DNA of 15,103 nucleotides, taken from Actinomycetota bacterium. Lineage in GTDB: Bacteria; Actinomycetota; Actinomycetes; Nanopelagicales; Nanopelagicaceae. The stretch lies in assembly GCA_009700365.1 (NCBI GenBank), contig WLME01000014.1:1-15103 (forward strand), in the 5' to 3' direction. Within the stretch, counting starts at the first letter, position 1. Each line of letters opens with the position of its first letter. The translations under genes were made by a program, and so were the position numbers. Under the pieces are notes generated by a model. That model did no database searches. It was not told the DNA's origin and worked only from the letters and a program-made list of their open reading frames with translations. Shown here piece after piece: positions 1 to 6,130 of the stretch.

Positions 1-65
1 AAGATTGAGTGTTCCATGGCTGGAAGATCAATCGACGCTGGGATTGCGCGAAATGGTGATGACAT
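1..65 (-). CDS. ileS: isoleucyl-tRNA synthetase, N-terminal fragment
   Basis: On the minus strand an ATG at 65-63 opens a frame that stays open to the window edge and gives MSSPFRAIPASIDLPAMEHS plus one further residue. The pattern FxAIPAxxDLPAxEHxI is the usual opening of bacterial and actinobacterial IleS, just before the FW segment. IleS charges tRNA-Ile with isoleucine in the cytoplasm. Only 21 codons are visible, so no catalytic motif (HIGH, KMSKS) can be checked. Two facts outside the protein support the call strongly. A GGAGG Shine-Dalgarno sequence lies 6 bases upstream at 76-72. The leader is also a T-box with an isoleucine specifier codon. The gene is divergent from the DksA-like/lspA string, as an ileS neighbour would be in this conserved actinobacterial region. 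Confidence 0.9.
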   Translation of the reverse strand, partial: MSSPFRAIPASIDLPAMEHSI

Positions 66-71
66 AAAAAT

Positions 72-100
72 CCTCCAAGATTGGTGTTGCATCTTGGAGG
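72..100 (-). promoter_or_regulatory. Shine-Dalgarno sequestering hairpin of ileS
   Basis: On the minus strand CCTCCAAGAT (100-91) is a perfect reverse complement of ATCTTGGAGG (81-72), with a nine-base loop. The 3' arm contains the full GGAGG ribosome site, 6 bases from the ATG. In the closed form the ribosome site is entirely paired. No U-run follows, so this is a translational switch rather than a terminator. Confidence 0.9.
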
Positions 101-131
101 GACGAAGCTCGCGAGCTTCGCGGTACCACCC
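99..131 (-). promoter_or_regulatory. T-box antisequestrator with UGGU bulge
   Basis: On the minus strand GGG (131-129) can pair with CCC (101-99). A seven-base bulge, TGGTACC (128-122), lies between this short helix and a longer one, GCGAAGCT / AGCTTCGT (121-114 with 109-102, loop CGCG). TGGT is the element that pairs with the tRNA 3' end. Its fourth base U matches the A discriminator base of tRNA-Ile. The CCC arm overlaps the first two bases of the sequestrator (100-99), so the two folds compete. Confidence 0.85.
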
Positions 132-185
132 GCCTTGCATCGAGCAGCAGGTGCTGTCGATACCTCTTTATAGTGCTTGCATTCG

Positions 186-225
186 GCTGGTTCTACCTCG
201 CCCAAACGAGAGCGGATCTTCCAGC
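186..225 (-). promoter_or_regulatory. T-box Stem I with AUC (Ile) specifier
   Basis: On the minus strand GCTGG (225-221) pairs with CCAGC (190-186). Inside, an asymmetric loop holds AAGATCCG on the 5' side, with the ATC codon at 217-215, and GTAGAA on the 3' side. It is capped by a small hairpin, CTCG-TTTGGG-CGAG (210-197). The distal Stem I platform that contacts the tRNA elbow in classical T-boxes has no room here, so this is the ultrashort class. The pairing was found by eye, not folded by software. Confidence 0.8.
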
Positions 226-341
226 GTGCTACGAAGGTGATGGCCTCATCAACGCACGGTTCCTGCAAGGTCTTACCTCTGAAGTCTAAACCATGCGTGG
301 CAAAGTTGGTTACGAGCAGAAAAACGCATAAGGTGCGCGGC

Positions 342-1124
342 GTGCCAGGAAAAAAGGTAGTGAAGAAGGCGGCTAAGAAAGCTCCCGCCAAAAAAGCTCC
401 TGCCAAAAAGGCTGCGGTGAAGAAGGTAGCTAAGAAAGCTCCAGCAAAGAAGGCGGCTAAGAAAGCTCCCGCCAAAAAAGCTCCTGCCAAGAAGAACATT
501 CCGGTAAAGAAAGCACCAGTTGTTAAATCTCCAGGTCGTCCCTTTCCTTCTAAAGTGGGAAAGACAACTCTTACAGTTGACGAGAAATCTCAAACAGTTT
601 CAGTTGCAACTGTTGTAGCACCTACCGCAGCACCTGTCGTCGAAGAACGTAGATTGGTAATGCCACCTCCACCGCGTCCAGTCAAGAGCGGCAAGAAGGT
701 CGCACCGTTAAAACCAATTAAGGCTGCGCCGACACCGGTTACTGCATCTGCTGGTGAAGCACCTTGGACAGCGGCAGAATTGAAATCAATCCGCACAGAT
801 ATCGCAGCAGATCTCGAAAGACTTCGCCGCGAGCTAGCAATTGTTGAAGCCGAGATGGACGACCTGATTGCAGATTCTGGTGAAGGCGCTGGCGACGATC
901 AGGCAGATTCAGGTACAAAGACTTTTGAACGTGAACATGAAATGTCACTTGTCATAAACGCCCGAGATATGGTTCTTCAAACAGAACGCGCACTTGAACG
1001 CATCGATGCTAAAACATATGGATATTGCGAAGATTGTGGCGCAGCAATTGGAAAGGCACGACTTCAGGCAAATCCTCGCGCAACTTTGTGCATGATCTGT
1101 AAGCAGAAGGAAGAGCGGCGCTAA
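342..1124 (+). CDS. TraR/DksA-type C4 zinc-finger protein with lysine-rich histone-like tail
   Basis: With the GTG start at 342 the protein has 260 residues. Residues 1-60 are a basic tract of KKAPAKKA-type repeats resembling histone H1 or HU tails. Residues 60-140 are Pro/Ala/Val-rich and look disordered. Residues 143-222 are two helical charged segments of coiled-coil type separated by an acidic Gly/Asp loop (about 172-193). The C-terminus is a C4 zinc finger, C229-x2-C232-x17-C250-x2-C253. This family is known for DksA, which enters the RNA polymerase secondary channel; whether this member does so is inference. The tail probably binds DNA or RNA. It lies between ileS and lspA, as in many Actinobacteria. 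The start is uncertain: AAGGTG at 330-335 sits well for GTG 342, but GTG 333 and GTG 360 are in frame, and the frame stays open further upstream without protein-like sequence. lspA begins one base after the stop. Confidence 0.85.
   Translation: MPGKKVVKKAAKKAPAKKAPAKKAAVKKVAKKAPAKKAAKKAPAKKAPAKKNIPVKKAPVVKSPGRPFPSKVGKTTLTVDEKSQTVSVATVVAPTAAPVVEERRLVMPPPPRPVKSGKKVAPLKPIKAAPTPVTASAGEAPWTAAELKSIRTDIAADLERLRRELAIVEAEMDDLIADSGEGAGDDQADSGTKTFEREHEMSLVINARDMVLQTERALERIDAKTYGYCEDCGAAIGKARLQANPRATLCMICKQKEERR
363..406 (+). repeat. 44-bp direct repeat, copy 1
   Basis: This copy begins AAGAAGGCGGCTAAGAAAGC and is identical over 44 bases to the copy at 447-490. The spacing of 84 bases equals 28 codons, so gain or loss of one unit would keep the frame. 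It encodes part of the KKAAKKAPAKKAPAK tract of the DksA-like protein. Confidence 0.9.
447..490 (+). repeat. 44-bp direct repeat, copy 2
   Basis: This is the second exact copy of the 363-406 repeat, within the same lysine-rich tract. Between the copies the same amino-acid pattern continues but the codons differ (for example GTAGCT and CCAGCA). The exact nucleotide identity is therefore more than shared protein composition and suggests a fairly recent duplication or conversion. Confidence 0.9.
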
Positions 1125-1125
1125 A

Positions 1126-1590
1126 GTGCGCCGATTGTTCGCAACTGCGTGGACTATCTGGCTTCTAGATTTTGCAACGAAAGCCTGGGCGCTTTCATCA
1201 CTTTCGTCTCAGCCCCGTCAGATTATTGGATCCGTTCTTCAGTTCACTCTTGTAAAAAACTCAGGTGCAGCATTTAGTTTTGCCACAGGATTTACGATTA
1301 TCTTCACATTCATTGCTCTCGCCGTTGTTGTTGGAGTCACCTACTTCGCGCCACGAATCACTTCTCGTGGTTGGTTGATTTCGCTCGGCCTCTTGCTTGG
1401 GGGAGTGTTAGGAAATCTGACAGATCGCATATTTCGAACACCAGGATTTCTCAGTGGAAACGTAATTGACTGGATTCAGCTTCCTTATTGGCCTGTCTTT
1501 AATATTGCAGATAGCGCTATCTCGATTGCAGCCTTAATCGCCTTTATTCTTTCACTGCGAAATGTTCCGCCCATTACACGGGTAAGGTAG
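1126..1590 (+). CDS. lspA: lipoprotein signal peptidase (signal peptidase II)
   Basis: LspA is a membrane aspartic protease that removes the signal peptide of diacylglyceryl-modified prolipoproteins. This 154-residue protein has the family hallmarks: LDFATK at 14-19, KNSGAAFS at 44-51, GNLTDR at 96-101, and the two catalytic aspartates, D115 (NVIDW) and D129 (FNIADS). Four hydrophobic segments are visible (about 3-15, 56-75, 83-98, 122-146), matching the four-helix topology. The GTG start lies one base after the upstream stop, so translation is probably coupled. The length is normal for actinobacterial LspA. The next gene starts 6 bases after its stop. Confidence 0.97.
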   Translation: MRRLFATAWTIWLLDFATKAWALSSLSSQPRQIIGSVLQFTLVKNSGAAFSFATGFTIIFTFIALAVVVGVTYFAPRITSRGWLISLGLLLGGVLGNLTDRIFRTPGFLSGNVIDWIQLPYWPVFNIADSAISIAALIAFILSLRNVPPITRVR

Positions 1591-1596
1591 CCACAT

Positions 1597-2535
1597 ATGA
1601 CACGAGAACTCCGACAGTTAGTTGTCCCCGAAGGCGTCGCAGGCGAGCGTATAGATAGTGCACTGACACGCGTTCTAGGTCTGTCGCGCACTGCAATAGT
1701 AAAACTCCTAGAAGATGGTGATATCACCACCGATAACCGTCCTATGCAGAAATCCGATCGAGTAGCTGCTGCCCAACTCATTGAAGTTCTCATGCCGGCG
1801 CCAGTCAATCAGGATCCAATTCCACTGACTCCGCTGGATGGTTTAACAGTTGTATATAACGATGATGACATTGTTGTAATTGATAAACCAGTAGGTTGCG
1901 CCGCACATCCAAGTCCCGGATGGATGGGACCGACTGTTGTGGGAGCACTTATGGCTGCTGGTTACACAATATCTACATCGGGCCCTGCCGAGAGAGCAGG
2001 AGTCGTGCATCGCCTCGATGCTGGAACTTCTGGGCTGATGATTATTGCCAAGACCGAAAGCGCATATCTCAAACTCAAAGAAATGTTTCGCGAGCATGAA
2101 GTTGAGAAGACGTATCACGCACTTATTCAGGGGCACATGGATCCTGCGACCGGAACTATCGACGCGCCTATAGATCGCCATCCCAAGGAAGATCATCGAT
2201 TTGCAGTTGTTGCAACTGGCAAAGAGAGCATCACTCATTACGAAGTTATTGAGTATTACCGTTCTGTGTCACTTGTAAAAGTCGAATTAGAAACAGGTCG
2301 CACACATCAAATTCGAGTTCATTTCTCAGCACTAGGGCATCCACTTGTTGGCGATACGACCTATGGCGCTGATCCCGTCTTGGGTAAGAAGATGAAGATG
2401 TCTCGACCTTGGCTTCATGCTCTTGAACTTCGCTTTAATCATCCAACGAACGGAAATCCGCTCGTGTTAACCGCGCCATACCCAGCTGACCTTCAGGCAT
2501 CTCTGGCGTTGCTATCCGAGGCAGTTCTGCCTTAA
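1597..2535 (+). CDS. rluD: RluA/RluD-family pseudouridine synthase
   Basis: This enzyme converts selected uridines of structured RNA, probably 23S rRNA, to pseudouridine. Of 312 residues, about 15-63 form an S4 RNA-binding domain. The catalytic domain follows, with VIDKPVG at 94-100, the active-site motif HRLDAGTSGLM with catalytic D141, and the GRTHQIRVH motif near residues 234-242. The ATG at 1597 is preceded by AAGG inside the end of lspA. Placement after lspA is the standard actinobacterial arrangement, where the gene is often called rluD. The exact target uridines cannot be read from sequence, so the symbol is by family and context. The length is typical. Confidence 0.92.
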   Translation: MTRELRQLVVPEGVAGERIDSALTRVLGLSRTAIVKLLEDGDITTDNRPMQKSDRVAAAQLIEVLMPAPVNQDPIPLTPLDGLTVVYNDDDIVVIDKPVGCAAHPSPGWMGPTVVGALMAAGYTISTSGPAERAGVVHRLDAGTSGLMIIAKTESAYLKLKEMFREHEVEKTYHALIQGHMDPATGTIDAPIDRHPKEDHRFAVVATGKESITHYEVIEYYRSVSLVKVELETGRTHQIRVHFSALGHPLVGDTTYGADPVLGKKMKMSRPWLHALELRFNHPTNGNPLVLTAPYPADLQASLALLSEAVLP

Positions 2536-2539
2536 GCGC

Positions 2540-2545
2540 TAATGT
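2540..2545 (+). promoter_or_regulatory. possible -10 element before dnaE
   Basis: TAATGT lies 9 bases before the dnaE ATG, in the 19-base gap after rluD. The bases just before the ATG (TGCGCCACC) contain no Shine-Dalgarno sequence. A nearly leaderless dnaE transcript from this element is therefore possible. No -35 box at a suitable distance was found, so this is tentative. Confidence 0.35.
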
Positions 2546-2554
2546 TGCGCCACC

Positions 2555-5500
2555 ATGTCATCTGAAGATCTTTCAGCTTCACGGGCATCGACGCAAGACT
2601 CATTTGTACATTTACATGTGCATACCGAGTACTCGATGCTCGATGGTGCCGCGCGCGTTGGCGATCTCGTAAATGAAGTAGCTCGCCAAGAAATGCCGGC
2701 GATTGCGATGACAGACCATGGCAATGTATTTGGTGCTTTTGATTTCTATAAGCAAGCCACTAAAGCCGGCGTAAAACCAATTATTGGTATTGAGGCCTAC
2801 GTCGCCCCTGAATCACGTTTTGATAAGAAGCGAGTGCAATGGGCAGACGGTGGAGAAGACGATGTCTCTGGCGGCGGCGCATATACCCATATGACTATCC
2901 TGGCCGAGAACAACGTAGGTCTTGCTAACCTCTTTAAATTATCTTCGCTCGCTTCTCTCGAGGGCTATTACTACAAACCACGAATGGATCGCGAGCTTCT
3001 CTCGAAATATGCAGATGGACTCATTGCCACAACGGGTTGCCCTGGTGGTGAAATCCAAACTCGCTTACGAATGGGAAATTACCGAGAAGCCCTACGTGCA
3101 GCGAGCGATTATCGCGATATCTTCGGTGCTAATAACTTCTTCCTTGAAGTAATGGATCATCAGATTGATATTGAAACTCGAGTAAAAGCTGATCTTCTTA
3201 AGCTCGGAAAAGAGTTAAAACTTCCGCTCTTGGCGACCAACGATCTTCATTACACATTCCACGAAGATGCTGCTGCGCATGAAGCGCTTCTATGTGTGCA
3301 ATCGGGTTCGACTCTTGCTGATCCGAAGCGATTTAAATTTGATAATGACGAGTTCTATCTAAAAACACCAGCGCAAATGCGCGAGCTCTTTAAAGATATC
3401 CCCGAATCATGCGATAACACCCTACTTATTGCCGAACGATGCAATGTAAAACTTCGAGAGAACGAAAACTTGTTACCTGCCTTTGAAGTTCCTGAAGGGG
3501 AGACCGAAGATACGTGGTTACGTAAGGAATCTGTCCGAGGTCTACTTGAAAAAATGGGCGATAGAGCGACCGAGCAATACCGTACGCGATTACAGTACGA
3601 GCTCGATGTCATGGCAAAGATGGGATTCCCTGGTTACTTCCTTGTAGTTGCAGACCTCGTAAGTCATGCAAAGCAGGTTGGTATTCGCGTTGGACCAGGG
3701 CGAGGTTCCGCTGCGGGTTCACTTGTCGCATACTCACTTGGAATTACTGGTCTAGATCCCATCGAGCACGGTCTCCTCTTTGAACGATTCCTTAATCCAG
3801 AACGTATATCTATGCCAGATATCGACCTCGACTTTGACGAACGTCGACGTTCAGAAATGATTCGCTATGCGACAGAAAAGTACGGTGAAGATCGCGTTGC
3901 TCAGATAATCACCTACGGCACTATTAAATCGAAGCAATCACTCAAAGATGCAACGCGCGTTCTTGGCTATCCATATGCCATCGGCGAGAAGCTCACAAAA
4001 GCGTTGCCACCTTCAGTCATGGGTAAAGACATCACCCTCTCCGGTGTATTTGATTCAAAGGATGTACGTCATGGCGAGGCTGGTGAATTCCGACAGCTCT
4101 ATGAAACTGATCCAGATTCAAAGCGAGTTGTTGATTTAGCAAAGGGCCTTGAAGGGCTTAAGCGTCAGTGGGGTGTACATGCTGCAGGTGTAATTCTTTC
4201 GCGCGAACCTTTGCTTGATGTTATTCCGATTCATCGTCGCGAAGCAGATGGCGCAATCATCACTCAATTCGATATGGGCGCATGCGAGTCAACAGGACTC
4301 TTGAAGATGGACTTCTTGGGCCTGAGAAATCTCTCGGTTTTAGATGATGCACTTCTTAATATAAAGGCGAACCAAGGGCTTGATGTTGTTCTTGAAGATC
4401 TTCCGCTTCGCGATCAGAAAACCTTCGAACTCCTTTCGCGCGGAGATACCTTGGGTGTATTCCAACTCGATGGTGGCCCAATGCGTGCACTTCTTCGCAG
4501 CATGGCACCTGACTCTTTTGCAGATATCTCAGCAGTGATTGCTCTCTATCGCCCTGGTCCGATGGGTGAAAATGCGCATAATAACTATGCAGATCGTAAG
4601 AATGGTCGCAAACCTGTCGAACCGATTCACCCAGAACTTTCCGAACCACTTCAAGAAATTTTGGGCGATACATACGGTTTGATCGTTTATCAGGAACAAG
4701 TAATGGCAATCGCCCAGAAGGTTGCAGGGTTTACTCTCGGTCGCGCAGATTTATTACGTAAGGCAATGGGTAAGAAGAATAAAGAGATTCTCGATAAGGA
4801 ATATATTCCCTTCGAGGCTGGCATGAAAGAAAATGGTTTTTCAGTAGGCGCTATCAAGCGACTCTGGGAAGTTTTGATCCCATTCTCTGATTACGCATTT
4901 AACCGTGCACACAGTGCCGGGTATGGCGTCGTCTCTTTCTGGACTGCGTATCTCAAAGCAAACTATCCAACCGAGTACATGGCCGCGCTACTGACAAGTG
5001 TTCGAGACGATAAGGATAAATCAGCCCTCTATCTTTCAGAGTGCCGCCGTATGGGAATCAAAGTCTTGCCTCCCGATGTCAATGAGTCTGATGCTGAATA
5101 CACACCGCGTGGAAGAGATATTCGTTTCGGTCTTGCTGCGATTCGAAATGTTGGCGAAGGCGTTGTTGCCTCAATTAAATCTGCTCGAGATGAAAAAGGC
5201 GGATTTACCTCTTTTGGAGATTTTCTTGCCAAGGTTGATGCAAATGTCTGCAATAAGAAGACTATTGAATCTCTGATTAAAGCTGGCGCCTTTGATTCAC
5301 TCGAGCATCCCCGAAAAGGTTTAATGGCAATTCATCTCGAGGCAATTGATTCGGTGATTGAAACCAAGAGAGCCGAAGCCATTGGGCAGTTTGATCTCTT
5401 TGGTGGTGAATCCATTTCACAAGTTGCTGGATTGGATGTGGATATTCCAGATACCGAATGGGATAAATCCACACTTCTCACTTTTGAGCGAGAAATGTTG

Positions 5501-6088
5501 GGTCTCTACGTCTCTGATCACCCACTTCTTGGTGTTGAACATGTGCTGCGTTCTCATACAGATATGTCCATCAGCCAACTTCTGGATGACGGACCGCAAG
5601 ATGGTGTTGTCACTATCGGCGGGTTAATAACAGGAATCCAACGAAAGGTTTCACGTCAAGGTGCATCGTGGGCCGTGGTAAATGTAGAGGACTTAGAAGG
5701 CGCAATCGAAGTTCTCTTCTTCTCGAATACCTATAACCAGTATGCACTTTCTCTTACCGAAGATCGAGTTGTAGTTGTGCGGGGTCGCTTCTCTCGAACA
5801 GATGAACAGGTTCGCTTCACCGCACTTGAGATGAAGATGCCAGATATATCTGCCACACCAACTGGTCCATTACTAATCTCGCTCCCGGCTGCACAAGTAA
5901 CACCACCTATCGTTGAACGCATGAAAGAAATTTTGCGCTCACATCCAGGCAAGCGAGAAGTTCACCTCCAAGTTATTGATCAACAGAAATCGACCACACT
6001 CAAGATTGATGCCCTTGTCACGTCATCTCCTAGTTTGAGCGCAGATCTCAAGGCGATACTCGGTCCTGACTGCCTAGTTCGTATTTAA
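2555..6088 (+). CDS. dnaE: DNA polymerase III subunit alpha (DnaE1)
   Basis: This is the replicative DNA polymerase catalytic subunit, 1177 residues, close to actinobacterial DnaE1. An N-terminal PHP domain (about 16-290) keeps all nine metal-ligand residues: H21, H23, D30, H55, E80, H112, C162, D230 and H232. In mycobacterial DnaE1 this set supports a 3'-5' proofreading exonuclease. The polymerase core carries the catalytic aspartates D422 and D424 (PDIDLDFDE) and D586 (LLKMDFLGLR). The fingers, tandem helix-hairpin-helix and beta-binding regions follow. An OB-fold lies near 1016-1100 (VVTIGGLITGIQRKVSRQGA). The ATG at 2555 is the only start close to the PHP domain. hisD follows after only 42 bases, without a visible terminator. 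Confidence 0.98.
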   Translation: MSSEDLSASRASTQDSFVHLHVHTEYSMLDGAARVGDLVNEVARQEMPAIAMTDHGNVFGAFDFYKQATKAGVKPIIGIEAYVAPESRFDKKRVQWADGGEDDVSGGGAYTHMTILAENNVGLANLFKLSSLASLEGYYYKPRMDRELLSKYADGLIATTGCPGGEIQTRLRMGNYREALRAASDYRDIFGANNFFLEVMDHQIDIETRVKADLLKLGKELKLPLLATNDLHYTFHEDAAAHEALLCVQSGSTLADPKRFKFDNDEFYLKTPAQMRELFKDIPESCDNTLLIAERCNVKLRENENLLPAFEVPEGETEDTWLRKESVRGLLEKMGDRATEQYRTRLQYELDVMAKMGFPGYFLVVADLVSHAKQVGIRVGPGRGSAAGSLVAYSLGITGLDPIEHGLLFERFLNPERISMPDIDLDFDERRRSEMIRYATEKYGEDRVAQIITYGTIKSKQSLKDATRVLGYPYAIGEKLTKALPPSVMGKDITLSGVFDSKDVRHGEAGEFRQLYETDPDSKRVVDLAKGLEGLKRQWGVHAAGVILSREPLLDVIPIHRREADGAIITQFDMGACESTGLLKMDFLGLRNLSVLDDALLNIKANQGLDVVLEDLPLRDQKTFELLSRGDTLGVFQLDGGPMRALLRSMAPDSFADISAVIALYRPGPMGENAHNNYADRKNGRKPVEPIHPELSEPLQEILGDTYGLIVYQEQVMAIAQKVAGFTLGRADLLRKAMGKKNKEILDKEYIPFEAGMKENGFSVGAIKRLWEVLIPFSDYAFNRAHSAGYGVVSFWTAYLKANYPTEYMAALLTSVRDDKDKSALYLSECRRMGIKVLPPDVNESDAEYTPRGRDIRFGLAAIRNVGEGVVASIKSARDEKGGFTSFGDFLAKVDANVCNKKTIESLIKAGAFDSLEHPRKGLMAIHLEAIDSVIETKRAEAIGQFDLFGGESISQVAGLDVDIPDTEWDKSTLLTFEREMLGLYVSDHPLLGVEHVLRSHTDMSISQLLDDGPQDGVVTIGGLITGIQRKVSRQGASWAVVNVEDLEGAIEVLFFSNTYNQYALSLTEDRVVVVRGRFSRTDEQVRFTALEMKMPDISATPTGPLLISLPAAQVTPPIVERMKEILRSHPGKREVHLQVIDQQKSTTLKIDALVTSSPSLSADLKAILGPDCLVRI

Positions 6089-6118
6089 ATGGGTTCTCGG
6101 CGCACCATATTCGCAAAG

Positions 6119-6124
6119 TAGAAT
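6119..6124 (+). promoter_or_regulatory. -10-like element of a leaderless hisD promoter
   Basis: TAGAAT, five of six bases matching TATAAT, ends six bases before the hisD GTG. Transcription would then start at about the G of the start codon (6131), giving a leaderless mRNA, a common class in Actinobacteria. The bases between (CACCTC) contain no Shine-Dalgarno sequence, which agrees. No clear -35 box is present in the 42-base gap. Confidence 0.55.
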
Positions 6125-6130
6125 CACCTC

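Larger units (their letters stand above)
66..225 (-). promoter_or_regulatory. translational T-box riboswitch of ileS
   Basis: Reading the minus strand from 225 to 66, all parts of a T-box leader appear in order. There is a short Stem I (225-186) with an AUC specifier codon at 217-215. A linker hairpin follows at 161-139 (ATCGACAGCA paired with TGCTG-C-TCGAT). Next is the T-box sequence GGGTGGTACCGCG at 131-119 within an antisequestrator (131-99), and last a hairpin that buries the Shine-Dalgarno sequence (100-72). Uncharged tRNA-Ile should pair with AUC through its anticodon and with UGGU through its ACCA end, hold the antisequestrator, and free the ribosome site. Charged tRNA should leave the site closed. 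Translational T-boxes with a very short Stem I are established for actinobacterial ileS. No poly-U terminator is present, which fits translational control. The transcript's 5' end was not located. Confidence 0.9.

Noticed and set aside
16..240. 74-codon plus-strand open frame at the left edge
   Set aside because: It is antisense to the ileS start and to the T-box; its protein resembles no family and the RNA structure explains the sequence.
293..331. 12-codon frame (ATG to TAA) just before the DksA-like gene, as a possible leader peptide
   Set aside because: No clear ribosome site, no run of regulatory codons and no attenuator hairpin after it; short frames of this size are expected by chance.
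177..341. N-terminal extension of the DksA-like frame back to a TTG at 177 or an ATG at 240
   Set aside because: It would overlap the T-box, has no low-complexity or helical pattern like the rest, and GTG 342 has AAGGTG at suitable spacing. Residual doubt remains about GTG 333 or 360.
4356..4709. 117-codon minus-strand frame inside dnaE
   Set aside because: It lies wholly opposite the dnaE core and has no ribosome site or family features; it is a shadow of the codon pattern.
6089..6130. Possible terminator between dnaE and hisD
   Set aside because: No inverted repeat followed by a T-run is present.
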